Source: a virus. Taken from it: a stretch of 60,596 bases of DNA. Of the stretch, positions 8,257-16,997 are shown one piece after another (positions within the stretch are counted from its first letter, which is position 1; each line of letters opens with the position of its first letter). The notes beneath the pieces are model-generated. The model was given only the letters and a program-made list of their open reading frames with translations, ran no database searches and was not told where the DNA came from. The stretch is from the IMG/VR virus record IMGVR_UViG_3300009183_000103, positions 1 through 60,596 of that record. The stretch is one strand, 5' to 3'. Position numbers and translations under genes: made by a program.

Positions 8257-8983
8257 ATATTATTTTTTCTGCTTCAATGTGTGCTTCTTCTAATGGATGT
8301 GTTGTTCCTATAGGAAAACCTTTTTCTTTTGCCCACTCATAAAATCCTAAATTAGTAGGAAACCATAACCATCTTTCACGATCAAATTGATTTAATAATG
8401 TAGTTAATGTGTTATCATTTTTAAAATGGTCGACATTGGTCAGACCATGGTCAACACTAGTAAACAAATAAGGTATATTTTTTAACTGTAAATATTGCTG
8501 TAACATAATAATTTCGCAAAGACTATTGTAAAGTTCCCAATATTCAAATGTACCCACGTAGTGATAAAATACTTTAGCAAACTGCCTAATTCCTTTTTCT
8601 TTTTCTTCTTTTAACTTACTAACATGCCAATCAAATACAACAGGATTGTCCACTGCAAATTCTTTTTTGATATCGTTAACGTTGTCTACAATAGACCACG
8701 CACTTATTTGCTCCCACGTTTCATCAAATTTAAATTCGTATCTACTCAAAAAACTCCAAGTAACTAGCACTAATCCAATTTCTTCTTTAGTTTGTTCGCA
8801 GACCGTCATTACAGTCCTACGTATAGCGTTATTACTATATCCCGGTTGTGCCGCACAATGGTAAGACATTCCCAAATGATTGGCCAATAATGCTGCATAA
8901 CTAGATTTACTATATTCAGTATAGCCATCAGCTAGCTCACTACCATAGGTAAAACTATCGCCGCCGGCGATTAACTTACCCAA
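8222..8983 (-). CDS. SGNH hydrolase-like protein, TTG start
   Basis: 253 residues from a TTG at 8983, preceded by GGAGAA about seven bases upstream and overlapping the previous stop by 13 bases. An ATG at 9082 would add 33 residues that are absent from the three sister proteins. Block I GGDSFTYGSEL puts Ser10 as nucleophile. The C-terminal block THPLEEAHIEAEKI has ExxH where classical SGNH enzymes have DxxH. With the genes at 8971 and 9691 it forms a paralogous series sharing GDSxxxGxEL and PLE-x-x-H. It probably acts as an esterase or O-acyltransferase on glycans. Confidence 0.72.
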   Translation of the reverse strand: MGKLIAGGDSFTYGSELADGYTEYSKSSYAALLANHLGMSYHCAAQPGYSNNAIRRTVMTVCEQTKEEIGLVLVTWSFLSRYEFKFDETWEQISAWSIVDNVNDIKKEFAVDNPVVFDWHVSKLKEEKEKGIRQFAKVFYHYVGTFEYWELYNSLCEIIMLQQYLQLKNIPYLFTSVDHGLTNVDHFKNDNTLTTLLNQFDRERWLWFPTNLGFYEWAKEKGFPIGTTHPLEEAHIEAEKIIYEYLRNIVRLP

Positions 8984-9615
8984 GATAATTTCTCCATATG
9001 CCCATAAATTTTTTCTGCTACCTTTATATGTCCTTCTTCTAAAAAATGCCCCCGATCTCCTACCGGACATTGATAAGCCCATTCCATCATAGTATCAACA
9101 GGCCAACCTACATAAAATCTACCATCAATTTGATCTAATAAATCTTTGTTAACATTAGCGGTGCGGTTATTGACCTGATGATTACCAAAACTATCTAGCA
9201 TCAAATAAGGTTTATTATTTGCTTTAAAAAAGTTTTGTATAAGAATGATGTTTAGCAAGTATTGTCTATATAGGTAATCATCGTTGTGATGACGACTAAA
9301 ATATTCTATTACTTCCCAGCGCCATGGACTGTATTGTTTATGTGGCAATGTTCCACCGCCTGGCCATAGGTCATAAAATCCATTTTCATCTGCCATTTCG
9401 ATACGTGCAAAGTGACTCCATGCTATAATGGCCATATCGTAGTTGTTAATTTGCTCTACGCAATGTCTGACCATGCGTGTATTACCACTACCCGGTTTAG
9501 CTAGGTTAATGACTTCATATCCTATTTTTTTACCCAAAACAAAAGGCCAAGCGTTGTTTAAATCGCTTAGTTCTTCCCCATAGGTAAAGCTATCCCCAAC
9601 CGATAATAAACGCAT
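8971..9615 (-). CDS. SGNH hydrolase-like protein
   Basis: 214 residues. Block I LLSVGDSFTYGEEL has Ser9, block II is PGSGNTRMVRH, and the C-terminal block is RGHFLEEGHIKVAEKI with ExxH. It is closest to the neighbours on either side, so tandem duplication is likely. Its ATG at 9615 is formed by the TAATG overlap with the micro-gene upstream. There is no signal peptide, so it should act in the cytoplasm, for instance on activated or lipid-linked glycan intermediates (inference). Confidence 0.75.
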   Translation of the reverse strand: MRLLSVGDSFTYGEELSDLNNAWPFVLGKKIGYEVINLAKPGSGNTRMVRHCVEQINNYDMAIIAWSHFARIEMADENGFYDLWPGGGTLPHKQYSPWRWEVIEYFSRHHNDDYLYRQYLLNIILIQNFFKANNKPYLMLDSFGNHQVNNRTANVNKDLLDQIDGRFYVGWPVDTMMEWAYQCPVGDRGHFLEEGHIKVAEKIYGHMEKLSWVS

Positions 9616-9716
9616 TATTTGTAGATAAAAGGATCTCTTTTACGTAGTTCTTTTAATTTCTTGCGGTAAGCTATTTCTAGTTTGATTCGATTATATAGAT
9701 TTCTTAACCAACTCAT
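9615..9716 (-). CDS. Micro-protein, 33 aa, basic, ending in DPFIYK
   Basis: 33 residues, from ATG at 9716 to TAA at 9615-9617. The sequence is an amphipathic, strongly basic helix (MSWLRNLYNRIKLEIAY, then KKLKELRKR) with a fixed-looking end DPFIYK. It overlaps the upstream SGNH gene by 26 bases and shares one base with the downstream one, so it keeps the fully overlapped gene pattern. From memory, tiny proteins ending in KDPFIY occur in other marine T4-like phages with no known function. It could be a peptide substrate for the radical SAM proteins, but that is speculation. Confidence 0.65.
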   Translation of the reverse strand: MSWLRNLYNRIKLEIAYRKKLKELRKRDPFIYK

Positions 9717-10245
9717 TGAATTTCTCCTTAATTAATTCTGCGGCTTCTACATGTGCATCTTCCAAAGGATGTCCATCAGTGCCTATACTATACTTATTTT
9801 CCACAGCCCATTGATAAAATCCTCTTGGTCGCTGGGTATCATATGATTCTGTACCAGCCGGAAATAAGTACCAATGGTCCCAGTTAGTTTTAGGATCTAA
9901 TAGATCTATTAGACAATTATCCACACAGGTAAACAGATAAGGGACCTGATGATATTCACAATATTGTTGGAATTCTAATATAACCTTAGGACTAGTATAA
10001 ATTGTATCTCTAGTAGGCCATGTCCAACAAACAACTACTGCTTTTGAGCCACCTTTATGTAACTCTTCTCTAGCACGCCGAGCTATTTCATAATTGCTAA
10101 TGCCAGGATAAGCAACACAGATATAGTTATTACCTGATAACAATGCAGGAAAGGTGTTGCGGCTATACCCATCGATACCCCCATGTGGGCTATCCTGTAG
10201 CTCACTACCCCAAATCATACTATCACCCGCGGCTACTATAGTCAT
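9691..10245 (-). CDS. SGNH hydrolase-like protein (short form)
   Basis: 184 residues, the shortest of the SGNH group. Block I VAAGDSMIWGSEL places Ser9, block II is YPGISNYEIARR, and the C-terminal block GHPLEDAHVEAAELI has both LED and the terminal His (ExxH). It lacks about 60 residues in the middle compared with the copy at 8222-8983. It overlaps the unknown 366-residue gene upstream by 23 bases. Catalytic residues look intact, and the substrate is unknown. Confidence 0.73.
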   Translation of the reverse strand: MTIVAAGDSMIWGSELQDSPHGGIDGYSRNTFPALLSGNNYICVAYPGISNYEIARRAREELHKGGSKAVVVCWTWPTRDTIYTSPKVILEFQQYCEYHQVPYLFTCVDNCLIDLLDPKTNWDHWYLFPAGTESYDTQRPRGFYQWAVENKYSIGTDGHPLEDAHVEAAELIKEKFNELVKKSI

Positions 10246-11323
10246 AACCTGGTTTCATTATATCTATTTGCATCTGTTTATAGTTAGAATCACTCCAACA
10301 GTAATCAAATATATTTTTTATTCCATCGATTTCTATGCTATAAATGTCCAAATGATTACTTAGTATGTCCCATATCTTTTGATATTCTGTAGTTTCAAAA
10401 CTACGTTGTAAATCGACTTGCCCTATCGCAAGATATCCCAGGCTTAATTTAGAATCTTGTGGGTCTCGACCGTTGGACTTTAACCAACGTTTGAAACGTT
10501 CTTGCTCTTCATTGTGCCAAGAATTTTCACCACCAAGCACAACATCGTTGGCCCATTCTATATCAAATTCACCGCTATAATATTGCAATTCAGTAATCGC
10601 TTCACAAACGGTATCTGTTAATTCTGGTGCATTTTCATCTCGAAAAACTTCAAATAATGTTTTGCCTATTTGTGTCCAATGCATATAAACTCCACCAAAC
10701 TTTCGATCATATCCATTAATAATAAATCCCTGGCGATGTTCATCAATGAGATCATATCGAGTAGTATTCAGAAATGTAGTGATTTGGCTAGGACGCACCC
10801 AATAAGGATCATTTACTAGTTTCCTTTGACTCAATATGAGATTTTCCATTTCATGACAAATAGTGTTTAATTCACGTATAGCATATTTGGTTTCGTAGTC
10901 AGCACGCTTATAATAGTCGCTAAGATTCCATACAGTGCCCTGTAGACGTTCAAAATGATTATGTAGTTTGTTTAGCAATCCATGATTAGGCCCATTTTCT
11001 GCATAGTCAGTAGCCACTGTATTTTCTGGAGTAAAATATTCTTCGATTTGATAATCTGGGAAGAATGCATTTATAGTTGCTATGGCTTGATTAACTTGGT
11101 CACATAGATAAGGTAGTGTGCGAGCAGTCTTAGGAAACCCCATAAAACAGAAATTCTTTTCTAATAGATTACCAGACTGTAACAAAATTGTTAATGCCTG
11201 TATCCAGTCTTGTGCTAATTTAGTATCGTTAGGTATAATATAGTAATCTATTAAATCATTATGATCTAAGGGATTACGTAATGTTACTTTAACAGTTGAT
11301 TGATTGATACCACTCAAAAGCAT
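10223..11323 (-). CDS. Unknown protein (366 aa) between radical SAM and SGNH genes
   Basis: Not recognised. It starts at 11323 after an excellent SD (AAGGAAAG), inside the last 35 bases of the radical SAM gene. The protein is soluble and rich in Asn, Tyr and acidic residues. Notable patches are GPNHGLLNKLHNHFERLQG (about 125-143), a helical ELNTICHEMENLILSQRK, and FGGVYMHWTQIGKTLFEVF. It has no cysteine cluster, P-loop or membrane helix. Because every neighbour is an enzyme, it may be a scaffold, a substrate-binding partner or a novel enzyme of the same pathway. Confidence 0.7.
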   Translation of the reverse strand: MLLSGINQSTVKVTLRNPLDHNDLIDYYIIPNDTKLAQDWIQALTILLQSGNLLEKNFCFMGFPKTARTLPYLCDQVNQAIATINAFFPDYQIEEYFTPENTVATDYAENGPNHGLLNKLHNHFERLQGTVWNLSDYYKRADYETKYAIRELNTICHEMENLILSQRKLVNDPYWVRPSQITTFLNTTRYDLIDEHRQGFIINGYDRKFGGVYMHWTQIGKTLFEVFRDENAPELTDTVCEAITELQYYSGEFDIEWANDVVLGGENSWHNEEQERFKRWLKSNGRDPQDSKLSLGYLAIGQVDLQRSFETTEYQKIWDILSNHLDIYSIEIDGIKNIFDYCWSDSNYKQMQIDIMKPGYDYSSRG

Positions 11324-12629
11324 CTTTCCTTTGTAATAGAATGTCAGCCAAAGTTAGCTTGTCTCGGCGGATACTCTCTAATTGTAGCATACGAGCTTTA
11401 CCTTTTGCAAGAGATGCTTGCCAAGTATCGGGATATTGTTCTTGAAAGGTTGGGCGTTGTTTCAGCTGGATCAGTATGTCCTTTAGCGAGCTATTTTGCA
11501 GGCATCCTGCAGGGTCTTGGCTAACCAGTAATTCATCTATCCAAGGATCTAAGATCTCTCGGGGTAGGGCCAAGGGCGACATAATAATGTCAGGACTAAA
11601 ACTAAAGACTACTTTGGCAAGTATGTCCACGCCCAATTCTGTAGCTAACTTCTCGATGTTACGAAGTTCAAACATACCCGGTAGGGTAAGTGTAAAGTCT
11701 ATTCTTGCTTGTCTACGGTGAGTAGAGACGCGAATAACTTCCTGAAAGTTTGCAAGCCACGCTTCATAGTCAAGACCTGTTCGGATATACTCTCCAATTG
11801 CTCCCGTACCGTCGAGGCTTGCACAGATTTGCCAGTCACGTAACCTAGCCAAAATATCAGTGCAGAGATTGATGCCGCGATAATTGATGCGACTAAGATT
11901 AGTATTGTATCTAGCGTAAACATTTGGTCCATCTCCCAGTTCAACAATGCGGTGCATATATCGCCAATGTTGTTCGTACATCAGTGGCTCTCCGCCTACC
12001 CAATATACTTCCTCGATTCGATGTTCCTCTACTGCGGTAGCGAACTCTTGCTCAATTTGTGAGCTCTGGAACTTTTCAATTTCGCTTTTAACGTCTGGGC
12101 GCATCCAATTATTCTTTGGATCACTCCAGTTGATCATGTCATGTTGTCTCTGTTCAGTTTCCCACGCACTAGACAACATGTCACCACACATACGACACTT
12201 AAAGTTACATAGATTACTAAAGCGATAATCCCAACTTACAGGCCGCATAGTTGTATTTCCCTCTGCGTCTGTTGTGTCCCATATACTCAAATACTTATGA
12301 TTAAACAGTTGATCAAAATAACTACGGTAAACGGAAGTATTTAAAAGTTTGTCGTTACATACTTCGCACTCAGGTAATACTTCACCAGCCATCATACGAC
12401 GACGCACACTTTTCATGTGATCGCTGTTCCAATGTTCCTCTAAGGTAATAGGGATATATTTCCCAGTACCATCACTGGTGTCAATGTACTGCTTAAAGTT
12501 CTGCGCTGGCTCACGGCTAGCACAGCACATACGGCGTTCAGTCTGTGGACTAACATAGGTATGTACCCATGGTGCTAAACATAATGTCGCTGGTTTATTC
12601 AAAATATGATTTCCACTCTGGTACCACAT
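11289..12629 (-). CDS. Radical SAM protein with N-terminal cysteine cluster (twitch/SPASM-like)
   Basis: 446 residues. The SAM-cluster motif CNFKCRMC has Cys141, 145 and 148; the SAM-binding GGEP motif follows in VYWVGGEPLMYEQHW. Before the core lie C17 (CLAPW), C35-C36 and C88xxC91, a set that could bind a second Fe-S cluster. Such proteins cleave S-adenosylmethionine to a 5'-deoxyadenosyl radical and modify peptides, sugars or other substrates. The ATG at 12629 has a weak SD; an in-frame TTG at 12602, eight bases before the upstream stop and starting just ahead of NKPATLCLAPW, is a strong alternative. Confidence 0.88.
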   Translation of the reverse strand: MWYQSGNHILNKPATLCLAPWVHTYVSPQTERRMCCASREPAQNFKQYIDTSDGTGKYIPITLEEHWNSDHMKSVRRRMMAGEVLPECEVCNDKLLNTSVYRSYFDQLFNHKYLSIWDTTDAEGNTTMRPVSWDYRFSNLCNFKCRMCGDMLSSAWETEQRQHDMINWSDPKNNWMRPDVKSEIEKFQSSQIEQEFATAVEEHRIEEVYWVGGEPLMYEQHWRYMHRIVELGDGPNVYARYNTNLSRINYRGINLCTDILARLRDWQICASLDGTGAIGEYIRTGLDYEAWLANFQEVIRVSTHRRQARIDFTLTLPGMFELRNIEKLATELGVDILAKVVFSFSPDIIMSPLALPREILDPWIDELLVSQDPAGCLQNSSLKDILIQLKQRPTFQEQYPDTWQASLAKGKARMLQLESIRRDKLTLADILLQRKDAFEWYQSINC

Positions 12630-13794
12630 CTACTAATTTCTGTTTGCTTACTAAATCTTCTATTCTAATCTGTTCAATGAATTTAGGCAGCAATGATGTG
12701 TCATATTTGGTGATAACTAGTATATCTATTACTTGATCAAGTAATTTAATATAACGTTCATTGGTGTAATTATTTTTAGACCATTGAAGTTTTTCTATTA
12801 GAGGAGTTTTAAGTTCAGGTGGGATAATAGATACTGATAAATTTTTATTTCGTTCGTATACCAAACTAATAATAATGCGATCCATGTTATGTTTATGCAC
12901 CCATGCAACAAATTGATCAAAACTAAAAACATTAACGGCAGTTAATACATAATTAACCACACACCCAAATTCTTGTTGTAGCTGGATAGCATTAGCTTCA
13001 ACATCCTGCCATATCGCACCTCGACGTTGATATTCAATAACTTCGCCTGTTCCATCAATGCTTAATGTATAAAACACATTTTTAAATTGTTTAAATTTTT
13101 CCTGTAATGCTTTGGGATATTTACTAACATTAGTTAATAAACTAATAGTAATATTCTTAGCAAAATCCTGTTCTATTAGACGATCTATTAATTCATGAAC
13201 TTGTTTCTGTAATAACGTCTCGCCACCAGTAAAATTTAATATTTCTACATATTTTAATATGTCATAAAAATCATCGGCAATAGTATTGTCAAATTTTCTA
13301 TTCAATTTAGCATTAAAGAATTTAATTTCAAACGTTCCGCGTTTTGAACTTGCACCTGAAAAACACATAATGCACTCATAATTACAATAGTTACTAGGGC
13401 AAAAATCTAAACTCAATATATGATCAATTTTATAATCATTGTCAATAATTGATTGTACGTGTTCTACAATATCTGTAGTTATATGTTCTACAAAATAATA
13501 ATTATTAAGTTGTCTTGGACTAGATCCGCCATTTTTTTCTGCTAAACTACAAGTTTTGCAGAATTCACTAGTATGACAGCTACCTTGAATAAAATTCTTT
13601 CTAAGATCTTGCCATTGCTGACTATTCATTGATTCTAAAATAGATTGATCATGTACCTGCCACCCATCTACTTTAATTGAACTACACGGCATAACCGTTG
13701 ATGAAGGACCAACTAAAGAATAAAATCCTGCGGTAAATGGGAAAAGGCAGATATTACTGCCAAATTCATTATAAATTTTATCTAAATTATTCAT
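12595..13794 (-). CDS. Radical SAM protein, diverged member
   Basis: 399 residues. CNYECIMC gives Cys137, 141 and 144, with GGET instead of GGEP in the SAM-contacting strand. Upstream cysteines are C16 (CLFPF), a single C37 (VMPCSSI) rather than CC, and C79xxC82. The C-terminus LVDVVPEWKSYF keeps the family's FPE-like ending. It is visibly more A/T-rich and more diverged than its neighbours, suggesting separate acquisition. It starts 8 bases inside the upstream radical SAM gene. Its substrate is unknown. Confidence 0.87.
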   Translation of the reverse strand: MNNLDKIYNEFGSNICLFPFTAGFYSLVGPSSTVMPCSSIKVDGWQVHDQSILESMNSQQWQDLRKNFIQGSCHTSEFCKTCSLAEKNGGSSPRQLNNYYFVEHITTDIVEHVQSIIDNDYKIDHILSLDFCPSNYCNYECIMCFSGASSKRGTFEIKFFNAKLNRKFDNTIADDFYDILKYVEILNFTGGETLLQKQVHELIDRLIEQDFAKNITISLLTNVSKYPKALQEKFKQFKNVFYTLSIDGTGEVIEYQRRGAIWQDVEANAIQLQQEFGCVVNYVLTAVNVFSFDQFVAWVHKHNMDRIIISLVYERNKNLSVSIIPPELKTPLIEKLQWSKNNYTNERYIKLLDQVIDILVITKYDTSLLPKFIEQIRIEDLVSKQKLVDVVPEWKSYFE

Positions 13795-14998
13795 ATCCCA
13801 TGGCCTTGGCTATTTCTAGATGAGTGTCTACAAAACTTTGTTCTCGATATTGATCAGTAGTTTTCATTTTACTTAAAAACTCGTGCCCATCACTGCCCTG
13901 ACCATTCTTAATAAATTGCACAATCCGTAAGATTTCTGCACAATATTTAGGATGAAATTTGTGATGTTCTAAACGATCAATTACTAGTTCCCGTGCAGCT
14001 GGTGTCATACTACTGATACACATGTGCCATGGATCATGTAACATATTAAAGTAGACGTGATCAAATATTTGATCCTGTATCCAATCACATATTTCTGGCA
14101 GATAATAGACATTTTGTATGTTTACTGTCAGACACAACTGAGTAGAGAATTTGGCGTCACGCAGTTCAGTAAACTGTTTTAGATTACGGTTAACTTCTTC
14201 CCAATTGGCGCCATAGCGTTCATATTCAAATCGCGGACCTGTATTGTCTATACTAAATGCTACTTCGACGTGTTTAAAATGACTCCACAGTCTGTAACCA
14301 TCTGGCAAGACTGTGCCGTTGGTATTATAGTGTATTTCAATATTCTTACTGTAGTTGTTATCAACAGCGTAACGTAGTAGTTCAAAGTGTTGTTCTATTA
14401 AAAATGGTTCGCCGCCAGTAAATTCAAAATACCTAATGTTGGGCAATAGAATTTTTAAATTCTCCCAAAACTGAGGATTCTCTCTTGGCCACGCACCATC
14501 TTGCAAGAATTTGTAAGCCAGGTGTTCTTTACGATTTTCTAAACTAGGTACATAGTCTATTTCTTCTTTAGCCCATTTGCTACTTGACCAACTACCGCAT
14601 ATACGACATTTTAGATTACAGATATTTCCTAACTTAAGATCAATAAACCAAAGTTGATTAGGATCAAGATCATCAAATTTGATGTCGTCAACATATTCTT
14701 TTAAGCGTATGCGACTATTCATACGCTTGCTAACGCGGCCGGCAGCTTCTTCATCCCAGCAGCGTTGACAAGTAGCTGGTTTTTGACCATACAAAAAATC
14801 TCTGCGTAGAATCTGCATATAACGACTATGATAAATTTCTTCTAAGGTGTGTGTTTTAAGATTATATTTGCGTTCGTATCCTTGTTCATCAAAGTAAGTA
14901 ATCTCATCTTTGGCGAGACAGCAAGGACGTGCTGTCCCTACTGGACTAGTTTCGATACTGATCCAAGGCAGTATACAGATTTTATCTGATAATGGCAT
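13787..14998 (-). CDS. Radical SAM protein with N-terminal cysteine cluster
   Basis: 403 residues. The core motif CNLKCRIC has Cys127, 131 and 134 followed by GSWSSSKWAKEE, and GGEP occurs in FEFTGGEPFLIEQH. N-terminal cysteines are C8 (CILPW), C26-C27 (ARPCC) and C77xxC80. The organisation matches the proteins at 14998-16335 and 57627-59153. Stop and start share a single base with the upstream gene (TAATG). It is predicted to be a cytoplasmic Fe-S enzyme needing SAM; the target is not identifiable. Confidence 0.9.
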   Translation of the reverse strand: MPLSDKICILPWISIETSPVGTARPCCLAKDEITYFDEQGYERKYNLKTHTLEEIYHSRYMQILRRDFLYGQKPATCQRCWDEEAAGRVSKRMNSRIRLKEYVDDIKFDDLDPNQLWFIDLKLGNICNLKCRICGSWSSSKWAKEEIDYVPSLENRKEHLAYKFLQDGAWPRENPQFWENLKILLPNIRYFEFTGGEPFLIEQHFELLRYAVDNNYSKNIEIHYNTNGTVLPDGYRLWSHFKHVEVAFSIDNTGPRFEYERYGANWEEVNRNLKQFTELRDAKFSTQLCLTVNIQNVYYLPEICDWIQDQIFDHVYFNMLHDPWHMCISSMTPAARELVIDRLEHHKFHPKYCAEILRIVQFIKNGQGSDGHEFLSKMKTTDQYREQSFVDTHLEIAKAMGYE

Positions 14999-16335
14999 TA
15001 TTTCTTAGCCCATTTATCATAGCAGAAGTTACGCAACTCGACATATTCAGGAAATACATCCTCAAACTTTTCCTGACGAGATACATCTAACTTATCATTT
15101 ACTGAGAAAAATTCATGCAATAGCCAATCTTTATTATCTGAATCCATATAACTTAAGATACTTTCATATCCAACAATAGCACGAGTTAGCGGATCATGGG
15201 GTCTCAACCATTCGATGTGTGCTAGGATTTTTTCGCGAACCTGTTGTTTATATATTTCTGGTAGCACATCTATGCGTTCTCTATCAGGACCTTGAAGTAT
15301 ATTAATATTCCAATCTTGAGCTTTGATTAATCCGCGTTCGACCCAATCACGATGAAAATCCATAACGTGCAGGACATTGTAAATACTAACTGTCGAGCTA
15401 ACATAAAAATCTACATCAGGGCAGATCTCTAGCATCTTTTCACGATTACGAACAATCTGATCCCAATCGGTTCCTTTACGTATGTATTCTGCACGAGCTC
15501 CCATAGCATCTAAACTGGCTCCGATACTAATATTTTTAAATAATCGCCAATAGTCTAAAACATTTTCATCCTTAAGAGTCAGTCGACTGAAGTTTGTATT
15601 ATATATTAATCTAACATCAAACATTTTACGTGCAGCTAATTCTTTTAATATACGATAATGCTCCTCCATTATCAATGGTTCGCCACCAGCAAAGTAAATT
15701 TGTTCTAAGTATGGGATATGTTCTTGCATTTGATTCCACATGTCATCTTTATCTTTGCCTGCATACATAAACTGAGGATGATCGCGTGGGCCAAACAATT
15801 CCACTTCTTCATTGTACCAACTGCTGCTAAACCATCCACCACAGGTGCGACAACTCATATTACATAAATTTGTAAAACGTATATCATAATATCTTATTTT
15901 AAAATCATCAAATTGACCGTCGGCAGATGTTTGATCTACAAGATTGATGTGATGCCCAAAGTTTTTGTTGCTATCATTTCGCATGCTGACAAATCCGTGT
16001 TGTTCACGTTCGTAACATTTAGTGCATTCTCGACATTCTACTTCATTTATCATGTTAATACGCATTTGTTTATATTCGGGGCTATTCCAAACTTCTCGCA
16101 TATTGTTATTGTGTAGATTTCCTAGCGGGTAATGACTGTCACTTAAACAACAAGGATATGCTTGGCCATTAGGAAAGGCATGCAGATGAATCCATGGCAA
16201 TATACAAAATACTTTACTTTCAGTTAGTCGATGCATCTGCTCTTGATTGAGAGTACCCTTTTCAACATAGATAGGTTGATTATCTGTATAATTATGATTT
16301 TTATAATATTCTTCTTTTTGTTTATCTCTACTCAT
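14998..16335 (-). CDS. Radical SAM protein with N-terminal cysteine cluster
   Basis: 445 residues. The core motif CNMSCRTC has Cys158, 162 and 165, followed by GGWFSSSWYNEE; GGEP is in IYFAGGEPLIMEEHY. Pre-core cysteines are C44 (CILPW), C62-C63 and C101/C104xxC107. The C-terminus ends with RQEKFEDVFPEY. It is the closest relative of the radical SAM protein inserted between gp47 and gp46: both have HH-[IL]-[SN]-L before the core, AGGEPLIMEEHY and FEDVFPEY. It starts inside an ATGA overlap. Confidence 0.9.
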   Translation of the reverse strand: MSRDKQKEEYYKNHNYTDNQPIYVEKGTLNQEQMHRLTESKVFCILPWIHLHAFPNGQAYPCCLSDSHYPLGNLHNNNMREVWNSPEYKQMRINMINEVECRECTKCYEREQHGFVSMRNDSNKNFGHHINLVDQTSADGQFDDFKIRYYDIRFTNLCNMSCRTCGGWFSSSWYNEEVELFGPRDHPQFMYAGKDKDDMWNQMQEHIPYLEQIYFAGGEPLIMEEHYRILKELAARKMFDVRLIYNTNFSRLTLKDENVLDYWRLFKNISIGASLDAMGARAEYIRKGTDWDQIVRNREKMLEICPDVDFYVSSTVSIYNVLHVMDFHRDWVERGLIKAQDWNINILQGPDRERIDVLPEIYKQQVREKILAHIEWLRPHDPLTRAIVGYESILSYMDSDNKDWLLHEFFSVNDKLDVSRQEKFEDVFPEYVELRNFCYDKWAKK

Positions 16336-16997
16336 AGTTTATATCGTTCCAATATTTGTTTTACAACTATCTCATGTTCTTGTCTGTTAGGGTGTCTACA
16401 TTCACTTACCCACGGGCTAATAGTATCTATTCTAATATCAACTCCGCTGATTATATCTGACCAACTGGTTTCAATTAATTTTATATTATTTAATTGGCAA
16501 TATGCTCTGACTACATCTATTAATAGACCCCTTTTCTTTCTATATTCAGCATCATCAAATTTATAAGTCAATAACATTTGATATAAGTTAAATACCGTAT
16601 CAATATTATCTTCTGAGTCTGCACAAATACAAGGTTCAGATAATGTCCATGTTCCGACATTTTTGAAATGTGCAAAGGGGTTGGTTAAATCTGTTGTAGT
16701 AGCACACCAATTTGGTATAAATTGCCACGTGCGACCTTCATTGGTCCACACTTCCCTGACAGGGCTAGTCCATCCTACTATGACAGCAGTAATATTTTTA
16801 TATTTAGGTATTTCCTCTATCATTTTATAAAAAATGTTTTCATTGCTATTTCCAGGAAAAGCAAAGTTAACACATTCAACGCCTAATTGTTTTGCTATTA
16901 AATTAGGATAACTTAATTCAAGGTTTTTAATGGTAGCTTGATCACTTGCTAATCCCACACCGTGGGTGACACTACACCCAAACGCCAATATTGTCAT
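16332..16997 (-). CDS. SGNH hydrolase-like protein nested between radical SAM genes
   Basis: 221 residues. Block I LAFGCSVTHGVG gives Ser9, with GCS instead of GDS, as in the SGNH protein at 6038-6793. Block II is FPGNSNENIFY, and the C-terminal HPNRQEHEIVV holds a possible catalytic His without a clear acidic partner at the usual spacing. It belongs to a different subgroup from the three-gene series at 8222-10245. ATGA overlaps on both sides tie it to two radical SAM genes. Cytoplasmic, no signal peptide. Confidence 0.72.
   Translation of the reverse strand: MTILAFGCSVTHGVGLASDQATIKNLELSYPNLIAKQLGVECVNFAFPGNSNENIFYKMIEEIPKYKNITAVIVGWTSPVREVWTNEGRTWQFIPNWCATTTDLTNPFAHFKNVGTWTLSEPCICADSEDNIDTVFNLYQMLLTYKFDDAEYRKKRGLLIDVVRAYCQLNNIKLIETSWSDIISGVDIRIDTISPWVSECRHPNRQEHEIVVKQILERYKL

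Noticed and set aside
11699-11947. Minus-strand 82-codon frame with a convincing membrane helix, nested in a radical SAM gene
   Set aside because: It lies wholly inside the conserved core of the radical SAM gene in another frame, without a supporting SD that I could see. Shifted frames of such genes readily give Leu/Ile-rich stretches.
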